Virus record (IMG/VR): IMGVR_UViG_3300044993_000091 | Location: 1-24,211 of that record | Length of the DNA: 24,211 bases | Strand: one strand, 5' to 3' | Origin: a virus | Shown: positions 7,859 through 13,572 of the stretch, piece after piece | How the letters are laid out: each line of letters opens with the position of its first letter | Position numbering within the stretch: position 1 is the stretch's first letter | Program-made: the position numbers and the translations under genes | The notes under the pieces: model-generated | What the model saw: only the letters and a program-made list of their open reading frames with translations | Told to the model about the DNA's origin: nothing | Databases searched by the model: none

Positions 7859-7963
7859 AATTAAGGATTAGACATACTGCCCTATCTTTTTGACCCGCCT
7901 CAAATGGCGAATTTACCCCGTATCAAACTATATCAATTTGGTATTTTAGCCCTTTTTGGCCGT

Positions 7964-9415
7964 TTATTTGTAATAAACCCTTTTTCTTAATTTTTCCTCC
8001 GCTTGAGCAAATTTATCCAAGTTTATTGCCACCTGCCTTCCTTCTTTTGTCACCGCAGTTGTTATTATTTTCTTTGTTGTCTCTTTTGTTTTACCTACCC
8101 CGCCTGCTTTTGCATCAATCCATTTTAAGCTTTTTAAGGCATAACGTATCGCATCCGCTTGGTCATCCGGCCCTTCAGTGTCAACGTCCTCAACCCTATT
8201 CTCATCGTGAACAAGGGAGGGAAGGTTTGTTATTAGCTCGTGGCAATTTTCGGTTATCATCCAGTAAGGTGCGCCATCCGGTGCTATTGATAGCCAGTTG
8301 TGCATATTCTCCCATCCCCCTATCCTGTCATTTGATCCTGGTTTTAACCTTATCCCTTCCCTCAAGAATTGGTCGGCTATTGATATTGAGTTGTCCTGAC
8401 CTTTGGTAAATATTGCCGGATCTGCTTGAATTGAGTTGATTATATCCGGAGATAAATCAAAGAATTTCATTTTCTCCTTTATTATCTCTGCCCATTCTTT
8501 TGGTGTTTTATCTGTCCCTGTTACCTCAAAGAACGTCCACGCCCGATGGAATTTTACATCCCCGAACACCTTCTTTTGTAATGCCGTTAAATAGAACGCA
8601 AATGGACGTGTCCGTCCCCAGTCCATCCCGCCAACTATATAAAGTCCTTTTTTTGGGATAAACGGTGGGCAGACATGTAAATCTGTCCTAAATTCCTTGA
8701 AAAACTGCCCCGCAAATGTATTCCAGTCTCCATGCCTCCACGCCTTGTATAACTCGTAATCGTTATCTTTTAACGCATCCAGCTGTTTTATGTAGTCAGG
8801 GTCTATTTCGTTTAGCACCGGATTGTCGTCCAGTGTTGCCGGAATGAATATCCTTGTTCTGCCGGATATTTTGTCCCGAAAGATTGTATTTGGCGGTGCC
8901 GGATCAACGAATCTTTTCTTTACCCATTGATGTCCGACGCCGCCCGGATTTGTCGTTAGGAAGATTCTCGGCTCCAGTCCTTTTACCGTTGACCGACACG
9001 ATGCTATCAGTTGAAGGTATCTCTTCTCATCCGGTATCTGTGTTAGCTCCTCTATTAGTATCCTTTGGTATTCGTGTCCTTGATATTTTGTGTAGGCTTG
9101 GTCGTCTTTTAGATGTCCTGTCCTTATTATCGCGCCTGATGGGAAGGTTATTATTGCCGGACGGCTTACTATCTTTGCTCCCATCCCTGAATAAAACCTT
9201 ATTGCCCTATCAACCCAGTCTGATAAATCTTCAGCATTACGCCTTATTACAAGCGCCCTATATCGTGGATTTTCTGTGTCATACGTCAGCCATACCAATC
9301 CTGTTTCCGTCTTTCCCGGTCCTCGTGATCCACCAAACAATGTTTCAAATGCCGGAGACAGGAGAGCCATTTCCTGTTTTGGAAATGGCTTCCATATTTG
9401 TTTTTCCTCGCTCAT
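7964..9415 (-). CDS. terL: Terminase large subunit (ATPase-nuclease)
   Basis: This 483-residue protein powers DNA packaging into the head and cuts the concatemer. The Walker A motif is GGSRGPGKT at residues 28-36 and the Walker B is RILIEELTQ at 118-126, with E122/E123 as candidate catalytic residues. The coupling motif LTTNPGG is at 153-159. The C-terminal RNase H-like nuclease has its first acidic residue in GGMDWG (D265) and a late acidic pair in DDQADAIRYAL. All parts are present and the length is normal, so it should be active. The start is preceded by AAAGGA at six bases, which also follows a TAAAAT box. The small subunit is not adjacent; the DUF5681 protein at 13252-13563 is a candidate. 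Confidence 0.95.
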   Translation of the reverse strand: MSEEKQIWKPFPKQEMALLSPAFETLFGGSRGPGKTETGLVWLTYDTENPRYRALVIRRNAEDLSDWVDRAIRFYSGMGAKIVSRPAIITFPSGAIIRTGHLKDDQAYTKYQGHEYQRILIEELTQIPDEKRYLQLIASCRSTVKGLEPRIFLTTNPGGVGHQWVKKRFVDPAPPNTIFRDKISGRTRIFIPATLDDNPVLNEIDPDYIKQLDALKDNDYELYKAWRHGDWNTFAGQFFKEFRTDLHVCPPFIPKKGLYIVGGMDWGRTRPFAFYLTALQKKVFGDVKFHRAWTFFEVTGTDKTPKEWAEIIKEKMKFFDLSPDIINSIQADPAIFTKGQDNSISIADQFLREGIRLKPGSNDRIGGWENMHNWLSIAPDGAPYWMITENCHELITNLPSLVHDENRVEDVDTEGPDDQADAIRYALKSLKWIDAKAGGVGKTKETTKKIITTAVTKEGRQVAINLDKFAQAEEKLRKRVYYK

Positions 9416-9434
9416 TCCTTTATTTTAATACATT

Positions 9435-9596
9435 TTAATCCTTAAACGTCTCAAGATATTTTGCGGTAATATAGACGATAGAACCGAAATAAACCATCTC
9501 AAATGCGAACGTGTTTGACGGCGGAGTTGTCAATGCGTAAATCATCACTATAATGGTTAGCGCCAACACCGTCCACACAATAATTTTATTTATCAT
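9435..9596 (-). CDS. Small membrane protein, holin-like (53 aa)
   Basis: The start at 9596 has one of the best ribosome sites in the window, AAGGAGGTGA, nine bases upstream. The protein begins MINKIIVWTVLALTIIVMIY, a clear membrane helix, and has a second hydrophobic stretch (FEMVYFGSIVYITAKYL) separated by a short turn with TTPPSN. Two helices and a short charged tail (ETFKD) fit a small holin or a membrane accessory protein. It follows a three-helix membrane gene by a few bases and precedes terminase. There is no sequence family I can name, so holin is only a hypothesis. Confidence 0.7.
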   Translation of the reverse strand: MINKIIVWTVLALTIIVMIYALTTPPSNTFAFEMVYFGSIVYITAKYLETFKD

Positions 9597-9602
9597 TATT
9601 TC

Positions 9603-9881
9603 TCACCTCCTTATCACCATCAAATTTATAACAACCACAATAAAGTTTAATATGTTAAAAAGTGCTAAAGTCATTCTTGAAATCTTATATCTGTAATACT
9701 TCTTAAAGAGAAAATAAACAATCAAACTTACTATCCCGTTTATAGATAAGAAAATATAATCACTTTTATTAAGAAGGTATTGCTGAACTGGATTAAACTC
9801 CATTAAGCCTTTCTCAATGCCGATATAGGTAGTTGTTAGATCGGCAAATCTTAAAAGCAAAAATAGATTAAGATTGCTCAT
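9603..9881 (-). CDS. Membrane protein, DUF5658-like (92 aa)
   Basis: I chose the ATG at 9881 (MSNLNLFLLLRFADLTTTYI) because longer in-frame starts would overlap most of the upstream gene. Residues 5-17 are hydrophobic and lead into DLTTTYIGIEKGLMEFNPV, the pattern of DUF5658-like membrane proteins (D-x-x-x-T...E-x-NP). Two more hydrophobic segments follow (IFLSINGIVSLIVYFLF and LALFNILNFIVVVINLMV). It ends in UGA, whose bases also form part of the Shine-Dalgarno of the next gene, so the two are probably translationally coupled. If UGA were read through, this frame would run directly into that next protein. Confidence 0.75.
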   Translation of the reverse strand: MSNLNLFLLLRFADLTTTYIGIEKGLMEFNPVQQYLLNKSDYIFLSINGIVSLIVYFLFKKYYRYKISRMTLALFNILNFIVVVINLMVIRR

Positions 9882-10059
9882 TTGTTTCTTTTTCATTAAC
9901 TTTATAAACATAAGTTTGTAATCCATACCTATCGCATTTTTCATTAGGGCAATATGTAATTGATTGAGCGCCACTAAAAAGGTCAATAGCTACATCTTCT
10001 TTTAATTCTTCCCCGCATTTAATAAATCTTTTAATAGGAGTATTTAGTTTGTTTTTCAT
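9868..10059 (-). CDS. Small zinc-finger-like protein (63 aa)
   Basis: The start ATG at 10059 overlaps the UGA of the preceding gene, and the end overlaps the next gene by 14 bases, so it is embedded in a tight operon. It contains C15 and a later C-P-N-E-K-C pair (about residues 37-42), giving a probable single metal site. The start reads MKNKLNTPIKRFIKCGEELK. No membrane segment and no family recognised. Confidence 0.7.
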   Translation of the reverse strand: MKNKLNTPIKRFIKCGEELKEDVAIDLFSGAQSITYCPNEKCDRYGLQTYVYKVNEKETNEQS

Positions 10060-10268
10060 AGGTTTAATTTTGTATTTTTCAAATAGAAAAGAAAACTTTT
10101 TATACTTACTTCACCACCGCCCCATCGCCAATGATAGTACCAATGCTTGAAGCACCAGTGCCAACCTGCCCAATCAATAAGCCAAGCCATGTTTTTACAG
10201 CCACTACACCAACATTTATATTTTTGTTTTTTCAATTCTTCTTTAGTTGCTTGATATTGTAAATTCAT
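10056..10268 (-). CDS. Tryptophan-rich Cys/His protein (70 aa)
   Basis: Residues 19-49 contain eight tryptophans together with a C-W-C-S-G-C cluster and WHWCFKHWYYHWRWGGG, so Trp, Cys and His make up much of the core. The Cys/His set could bind one zinc ion. The tail is basic and hydrophobic (SIKSFLFYL). The ATG at 10268 lies just 24 bases downstream of the tRNA-Trp gene, behind the leader AAGTTAGAAGTTAAAAA. It ends in UGA inside the next ATG (ATGA-type overlap). Function unknown. Confidence 0.7.
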   Translation of the reverse strand: MNLQYQATKEELKKQKYKCWCSGCKNMAWLIDWAGWHWCFKHWYYHWRWGGGEVSIKSFLFYLKNTKLNL

Positions 10269-10292
10269 TTTATTTTTTAACTTCTAACTTAG

Positions 10293-10363
10293 CAGACAAG
10301 GTAGGACTTGAACCTACACCAACGACTTTGGAGGTCGTTATGCTGTCTTTACACCACTTGCCC
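10293..10363 (-). tRNA. trnW: tRNA-Trp (anticodon CCA)
   Basis: The 71-base minus-strand gene folds as a full cloverleaf. The acceptor is GGGCAAG/CTTGTCT (two G-U pairs), the D stem GTGT/GCAT, the anticodon stem ACGAC/GTCGT with loop CTCCAAA (anticodon CCA, reads UGG), the T stem GTAGG/CCTAC with loop TTCAAGT, and the discriminator is G73 as expected for bacterial tRNA-Trp. The 3' CCA is not encoded. Oddities: the D loop AAAGACA has no GG pair, which normally docks to the T loop. The D stem has a U11-A24 pair, the pair created by the Hirsh UGA-suppressor change in E. coli tRNA-Trp, though it is also natural in some bacteria. It lies in a small-gene operon between the genes at 10526 and 10268. 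Confidence 0.9.
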
Positions 10364-10379
10364 TATTATTTTTTAATTT

Positions 10380-10526
10380 CTAATTAACTTTCAAATACGC
10401 TTTAACTTCTTGATAATAGACTTTTCCATTTCTCTTAAACTTGACTAATTTTCCTTTTTTAACATATTCATTAAGAATTTTTCTCACTTGTTTTATATCT
10501 ACTTTCGTTAGGTGTTGATTGCTCAT
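10380..10526 (-). CDS. Small winged-helix-like protein (48 aa)
   Basis: The ATG at 10526 follows an AAAGGGGG ribosome site. The protein begins MSNQHLTKVDIKQVRKILNE and continues with KKGKLVKFKRNGKVYYQEVK, a helix-then-beta-hairpin layout seen in minimal winged-helix DNA-binding domains. It ends at TAG just upstream of tRNA-Trp. It overlaps the 3' end of the previous gene by about 56 bases in a different frame. Being very short and basic, a transcription-regulatory or DNA-binding role is plausible but unproven. Confidence 0.55.
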   Translation of the reverse strand: MSNQHLTKVDIKQVRKILNEYVKKGKLVKFKRNGKVYYQEVKAYLKVN

Positions 10527-10773
10527 TATTATTACCCCCTTTATTTTTAACTTCTAACTTCTCTCTTGCCAATTTAACAGCCTTTTTCATTAAAGTTAAG
10601 ACTTTATCCCATTTATCAAGTGTTTTTTTATTCCAAAGATTATCAAAGATAAAAGCTCTGGCGTCTCTATATGTTCTTATCTCAATATTTCCGTTATCGG
10701 TTAAAGACATTTTAATTTGATAATTGGCCTCCGTTAAGGTGTAGTTTCTTATTATCTGTTCGTCTATTTTCAT
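10471..10773 (-). CDS. Unknown small protein (100 aa)
   Basis: I take the ATG at 10773 (MKIDEQIIRNYTLTEANYQI), four bases after the upstream stop. Residues 1-45 look like a beta-sheet region (IKMSLTDNGNIEIRTYRDAR). Residues 55-80 form an amphipathic Lys-rich helix (LDKWDKVLTLMKKAVKLARE). The last ~20 residues are polar and overlap the next gene; the DNA there also carries that gene's leader (AAGTTAGAAGTTAAAAA plus AAAGGGGG). The functional C-terminus may therefore be the helix, with the tail a by-product. No family recognised. Confidence 0.65.
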   Translation of the reverse strand: MKIDEQIIRNYTLTEANYQIKMSLTDNGNIEIRTYRDARAFIFDNLWNKKTLDKWDKVLTLMKKAVKLAREKLEVKNKGGNNNEQSTPNESRYKTSEKNS

Positions 10774-10777
10774 AAAT

Positions 10778-11200
10778 TTATATTTCAACTTGTAATTTTT
10801 CTGGATTTTCAAATACATTTCCAATAACTTCAAATTCCCAACTGTTTAAAGGGTATTCTTTCGGGTGAAATACATAAACTTCATTATATTGTTTGTAAAA
10901 TTCTTTGTTATTTTTGCTGTATTCAAAGATTTTTTTAATATACCAGCCATAACCAGCTTCTCTATCTTCGTATAGTTCTCCGTTATCATAATAACCAAAT
11001 TCAACAATAGCAATTGAGTAACCTGCTGGATAAGAGTATTTTATTATGTCTTTTTCATATACATTTTTTTCATTTTTATCAGTTAGACCAGTATACTGTT
11101 GAACATCAAATCTTTCCCATTCCAAATGATGTTTTTCTGGTAATTGGTATAAAAATACTTTCAATTGCTTATCCCAAACCCTAAATTTTATTTCTTTCAT
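10778..11200 (-). CDS. YopX-family phage protein
   Basis: This 140-residue protein starts at the ATG at 11200 (MKEIKFRVWDKQLKVFLYQL), with leader AAAAGTTGAAAAATAGT; a TTG four codons earlier is possible but less likely. The K-F-R-V-W-D start, then YTGLTDKNEKNVYEKDIIKY (about residues 35-54) and the C-terminal EFEVIGNVFENPE are the hallmarks of the YopX family, common in phages and prophages. The role is unknown; the fold is a beta-barrel multimer. It lies in the small accessory gene cluster. Confidence 0.9.
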   Translation of the reverse strand: MKEIKFRVWDKQLKVFLYQLPEKHHLEWERFDVQQYTGLTDKNEKNVYEKDIIKYSYPAGYSIAIVEFGYYDNGELYEDREAGYGWYIKKIFEYSKNNKEFYKQYNEVYVFHPKEYPLNSWEFEVIGNVFENPEKLQVEI

Positions 11201-11219
11201 ACTATTTTTCAACTTTTAA

Positions 11220-11462
11220 CTATTTACACCATAATTCAAAAGATATTCCATATTCAATGTATTCCATCGGATCTTCATCTTTACCTCTTGCTATCTTTAT
11301 TGCCTCATCTAATGTTTTTGCTTTGCCTAATAAAGTGTATTTTTGACAGTTAAGACAATGTTTCTTATGACGACAAACACAAGAGGCTATACATAACCAT
11401 ACCTCATAAAAGCCTTTTTTGTTTTTTTTTGGTGTAATGTAGATGTAGGTGTCGGCACTCAT
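11220..11462 (-). CDS. Small Cys-rich protein (80 aa)
   Basis: It begins MSADTYIYITPKKNKKGFYE and holds a cluster of five cysteines/histidines between residues of about 24 and 39 (C-IAS-C-V-C-RHKKH-C-LN-C), probably a metal site. A helix follows with TLDEAIKIARGKDE, a D-E-A-I-x-x-A pattern seen in small single-stranded-binding or regulatory domains. Stop is TAG. The leader is the A-rich AAATTAAAAATT, with no Shine-Dalgarno. No family recognised. Confidence 0.7.
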   Translation of the reverse strand: MSADTYIYITPKKNKKGFYEVWLCIASCVCRHKKHCLNCQKYTLLGKAKTLDEAIKIARGKDEDPMEYIEYGISFELWCK

Positions 11463-11464
11463 AA

Positions 11465-11692
11465 TTATTTTTTAATTTTTAATTTTTTTAGTAATTCTTT
11501 AGCGTATTTCATACAACTAAGACAAGTTCCGCTTCCAATCATAGGCTCTCCACAAATTAAACATTCAGAGCAACCATCTGGTAAATAACCACCAGTTCGG
11601 GCGCATTTATTACAGTTTCTGAAATAAGAACCAATCAACCAACTTCTTTCTTGTTCATTTAGTCTTGCCCACATCTTTTTTGTATATTTCAT
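11465..11692 (-). CDS. Small double zinc-ribbon-like protein (75 aa)
   Basis: Eight cysteines lie between residues of about 27 and 60 (C-NK-C, C-SE-C-LI-C, C-LS-C), consistent with two metal sites. The ends are basic (MKYTKKMWARLNEQERSW at the start; KELLKKLKIKK at the end). No membrane segment. It follows the A-rich leader AGTTAAAAGTTAG and precedes the gene at 11462 by two bases. Nucleic-acid binding is a guess from charge and zinc pattern. Confidence 0.72.
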   Translation of the reverse strand: MKYTKKMWARLNEQERSWLIGSYFRNCNKCARTGGYLPDGCSECLICGEPMIGSGTCLSCMKYAKELLKKLKIKK

Positions 11693-11719
11693 ATCTTATG
11701 TATATTTTCTAACTTTTAA

Positions 11720-11794
11720 CTAAAACTTTCTTGATAAAAGCAATAAGATATAAAGTCCTACTGCCATTCCAAGACAAATGTAAACTGTTGTCAT
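11720..11794 (-). CDS. Tiny single-helix membrane peptide (24 aa)
   Basis: The open frame MTTVYICLGMAVGLYILLLL-SRKF has one hydrophobic helix and a positive tail. It starts just after the stop of the lytic transglycosylase gene and has no clear ribosome site, so translation is uncertain. If real it could be a lysis accessory or a membrane toxin-like peptide. Position after the muralytic enzyme is the only contextual support. Confidence 0.4.
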   Translation of the reverse strand: MTTVYICLGMAVGLYILLLLSRKF

Positions 11795-11795
11795 T

Positions 11796-12347
11796 TTATT
11801 TATTTAGAAAACTTAAATAACTTCCTGATGTATAGGCTACCCACGCTCCCCACCCTTTTTGTTCCTCAACGATTTGAGCTGCGACCTTTGCGTTATCCCA
11901 GCAGTTGTAAGGATCGCCATTAAATTTCTTGAACCTCCAATCGTGAATTGAGTTTATTTGAAACAATCCTCTATCTACTGTCCCATTTTTGTTGTAATTT
12001 GTCTTATGACAGGTTAAGCCACTTTCTGCTCTTGCCACCGCATAGGCTACCTTGTCTTTTCCAAAATAGATATATATTGCCTCTTGTGCTGGGTCTTTAA
12101 TCGTAGATGCCGAAATTTGCTTAAATTTTACCCATTCTTGCGACTTTTTCTTGTTTTCCGACTGTTGATACCTTTTTTCAATTGGCGACTGAATTTTTAA
12201 CAAAATCGGGCTTCTTAGACGATAACTGTCAAAGAATTTATTTAAGATATACAGTCCTGCTAATACCAATATGATATAGACTGTTGCTTTGGTAAATCCG
12301 TTTATGCCGGATTTGTATTTCTTGGTTTTGATTGATAAGTTTTTCAT
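11796..12347 (-). CDS. Membrane-anchored lytic transglycosylase / lysozyme-like protein
   Basis: I chose the ATG at 12347 (MKNLSIKTKKYKSGINGFTK), giving 183 residues; the longer frame begins inside an upstream hairpin. Residues 20-36 are a membrane helix (or uncleaved signal). The C-terminal ~90 residues carry an SLT/lysozyme-type core: AVARAESGLTC with catalytic E108, then DRGLFQINSIHDW and NCWDNAKVAAQIV, the usual G-L-x-Q-I and aligned helix motifs. It would cleave peptidoglycan, either for lysis or local wall opening during DNA entry. The leader is GGTTAAAAGTTA without a Shine-Dalgarno. The hairpin at 12380-12420 precedes it. Confidence 0.85.
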   Translation of the reverse strand: MKNLSIKTKKYKSGINGFTKATVYIILVLAGLYILNKFFDSYRLRSPILLKIQSPIEKRYQQSENKKKSQEWVKFKQISASTIKDPAQEAIYIYFGKDKVAYAVARAESGLTCHKTNYNKNGTVDRGLFQINSIHDWRFKKFNGDPYNCWDNAKVAAQIVEEQKGWGAWVAYTSGSYLSFLNK

Positions 12348-12355
12348 ATTTTCTT

Positions 12356-12373
12356 TAACTTTTAACCGCTCCT
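12356..12373 (-). repeat. 18-base direct repeat, copy 1, in the lysozyme leader
   Basis: The minus strand reads AGGAGCGGTTAAAAGTTA. The identical 18 bases occur at 12870-12887 in the leader of the preceding gene. In both places a strong hairpin lies just upstream and a start codon just downstream. Confidence 0.8.
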
Positions 12374-12379
12374 CATCTT

Positions 12380-12420
12380 TCCGGAGAAGCACTCTTGCGA
12401 CTTCTCCGGACAGTCAAGAG
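12380..12420 (-). promoter_or_regulatory. Strong hairpin with pseudoknot potential before the lysozyme gene
   Basis: Perfect 10-base arms TCCGGAGAAG / CTTCTCCGGA (12410-12401 and 12389-12380) enclose an 11-base loop. The loop contains CAAGAG, complementary to CTCTTG at 12420-12415 just upstream, giving the order of an H-type pseudoknot or two competing folds. No U-run follows, so it is not an intrinsic terminator. It may control translation or stability of the lytic gene. Confidence 0.55.
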
Positions 12421-12423
12421 CCG

Positions 12424-12843
12424 TTAGTCTTTTGCCCAGTATCCGTAGACACATCTCGTTCCGTTCCTGCTCGGGTCGTATGTGTCGTTGATTACTCCGT
12501 CTATAACCGCCGTTAGGTGTTTTGATGCTCTAACAATCAATCTTCCTGCCGGCAGTTCCTCTTTTCTTAAGTGAACCTGACATCCTGAGCCGATTTTCAT
12601 CGTTGCGTGCCATTTCCAGCCCAATTTTTCAAGGTATTTTTTGATCGTCCTCATTTTCGTGCCGCCATCTCTTGGACTTGCTCCTCTTAATCTTCCTTTT
12701 TGTTTCTTGTTTAGTTCAAACAAGTCGTTGTAAACCTCAAGGTAGTCTTTGCCGGTTGCTATTGCAATTGATCTTATTACGCAGTCTCCGGCTTCACCTT
12801 TGAAATATTTTGATCGTCCCCCGTCGTTTTGTTGAAATTCCAT
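12424..12843 (-). CDS. Papain-like cysteine peptidase fold protein (139 aa)
   Basis: The arrangement fits a small papain/C39-like domain: GDCVIRSIAIATGKDY with candidate nucleophile C21 at the head of a helix, SKHLTAVIDG with candidate H109, and NDTYDPS with D120/D123. Phages often encode such proteins, with roles that are mostly unknown. Length is short but all three elements are present. The ribosome site AAAGGGGGTGA is strong, following copy 2 of the 18-base leader repeat. It lies upstream of the lytic transglycosylase, so processing of a wall or virion protein is possible. Confidence 0.7.
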   Translation of the reverse strand: MEFQQNDGGRSKYFKGEAGDCVIRSIAIATGKDYLEVYNDLFELNKKQKGRLRGASPRDGGTKMRTIKKYLEKLGWKWHATMKIGSGCQVHLRKEELPAGRLIVRASKHLTAVIDGVINDTYDPSRNGTRCVYGYWAKD

Positions 12844-12869
12844 TTTATTTTTTCACCCCCTTTAATTTA

Positions 12870-12887
12870 TAACTTTTAACCGCTCCT
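12870..12887 (-). repeat. 18-base direct repeat, copy 2, in the peptidase-like gene leader
   Basis: Identical to 12356-12373. It sits between the hairpin at 12891-12920 and the Shine-Dalgarno AAAGGGGGTG of the gene starting at 12843. Confidence 0.8.
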
Positions 12888-12890
12888 AAT

Positions 12891-12920
12891 TTTAGCCCCT
12901 AACTATCGTTAGAGGCTAAA
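12891..12920 (-). promoter_or_regulatory. Stem-loop with GATA tetraloop in a gene leader
   Basis: Thirteen-base arms pair fully on the minus strand, counting one G-U pair, around loop GATA. The G-U pair would be a C-A mismatch on the plus strand, so the fold belongs to leftward RNA. It lies 11 bases after the stop of the gene at 12931 and lacks a U-run. Confidence 0.55.
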
Positions 12921-12930
12921 TCAAAAGCTG

Positions 12931-13161
12931 TTAATTTTTTACTTTTTCCGGATGTCCTTTACATTTTCCTTTTTCGTCGCAATTATCGCAGGAAGGGATA
13001 ACTTCATAGCCCACCCGATCTAATTGCTCGCAATACTTCAAAATCTCTTCTTTGCTTTTCCCGTAAAAAGTATCTTTGAATTTTTCATTCGTCAAGCTTT
13101 CGGCCAACATTCTAACGAAGCTTGTCGTCATCTGGACACAATGCGTTACTCCCATTTTCAT
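12931..13161 (-). CDS. Small Cys-containing protein (76 aa), first gene after a promoter
   Basis: The strong ribosome site AAAGGGGGTGAT supports the ATG at 13161. The protein begins MKMGVTHCVQMTTSFVRMLA, is helical in its first half (EEILKYCEQLDRVGYEV) and ends with C-DN-C-DEKGK-C-KGH, a four-ligand zinc knuckle-like cluster. It heads the accessory operon that follows the TTGACA promoter at 13214-13243. No family recognised; a regulatory role would suit its position but is not shown. Confidence 0.75.
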   Translation of the reverse strand: MKMGVTHCVQMTTSFVRMLAESLTNEKFKDTFYGKSKEEILKYCEQLDRVGYEVIPSCDNCDEKGKCKGHPEKVKN

Positions 13162-13213
13162 ATTTCAATCACCCCCTTTCTTTTGTCCCCTGAATTGTTA
13201 AGCATATACCACC

Positions 13214-13243
13214 ATTATATAATACCTTATTTCAGTTTGTCAA
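13214..13243 (-). promoter_or_regulatory. Consensus promoter, TTGACA-18-TATAAT
   Basis: TTGACA at 13243-13238 and TATAAT at 13219-13214 are both perfect, separated by 18 bases containing AATAAGGTATT. The same spacer core occurs in the promoters at 20515-20544 and, less exactly, 18177-18206. It drives the operon beginning at 13161, with a leader of about 45 bases. The -35 overlaps the sequence just after the stop at 13252. Confidence 0.85.
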
Positions 13244-13251
13244 GTGCAAAT

Positions 13252-13563
13252 TCATTTTTTACCCCGTTTTCCTTCATCTTCACGCTTCGGCCGGTAGATT
13301 ACAAGCCCTTGAATTTTCTTTCCGTCCGTTGTTAGATCCGTCGGTTGCATAGGATAGCCGTCCATCCGGTTGAATAGTTCCCTGTATGCGTTGTGATCTC
13401 CTTTTAGTGCCTCACGCCACACCCTTTCGGCTACCAGCCTTGCAAATTTCTTTCCTGAGGATGGCTCAACTTGCTCTCCTACCTCCTCAAGCACCTGCGA
13501 CCACGACCATTTTCTTTTTGGCCGGCCACCCGGATTTCCTGATTGTCCTTTAACCCACGGCAT
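13252..13563 (-). CDS. DUF5681-domain protein, possible small terminase analogue
   Basis: The N-terminus MPWVKGQSGNPGGRPKRKWS carries the KGQSGNPGGRP motif of DUF5681. This short basic domain is common in phage proteins near packaging or ParB-methylase genes. The rest (103 aa in total) is helical with VAERVWREALKGDHNAYREL, compatible with a DNA-binding helical bundle, and a very basic tail. It follows the ParB-methyltransferase by ten bases. A small terminase role is an inference from family context: no other small-subunit candidate is visible, but it is 4 kb from the large subunit. Stop is UGA. Confidence 0.78.
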   Translation of the reverse strand: MPWVKGQSGNPGGRPKRKWSWSQVLEEVGEQVEPSSGKKFARLVAERVWREALKGDHNAYRELFNRMDGYPMQPTDLTTDGKKIQGLVIYRPKREDEGKRGKK

Positions 13564-13572
13564 AGTTGTTTT

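Noticed and set aside
12380-12410. Rho-independent terminator before the lysozyme gene
   Set aside because: The stem is strong but no U-run follows on either strand.
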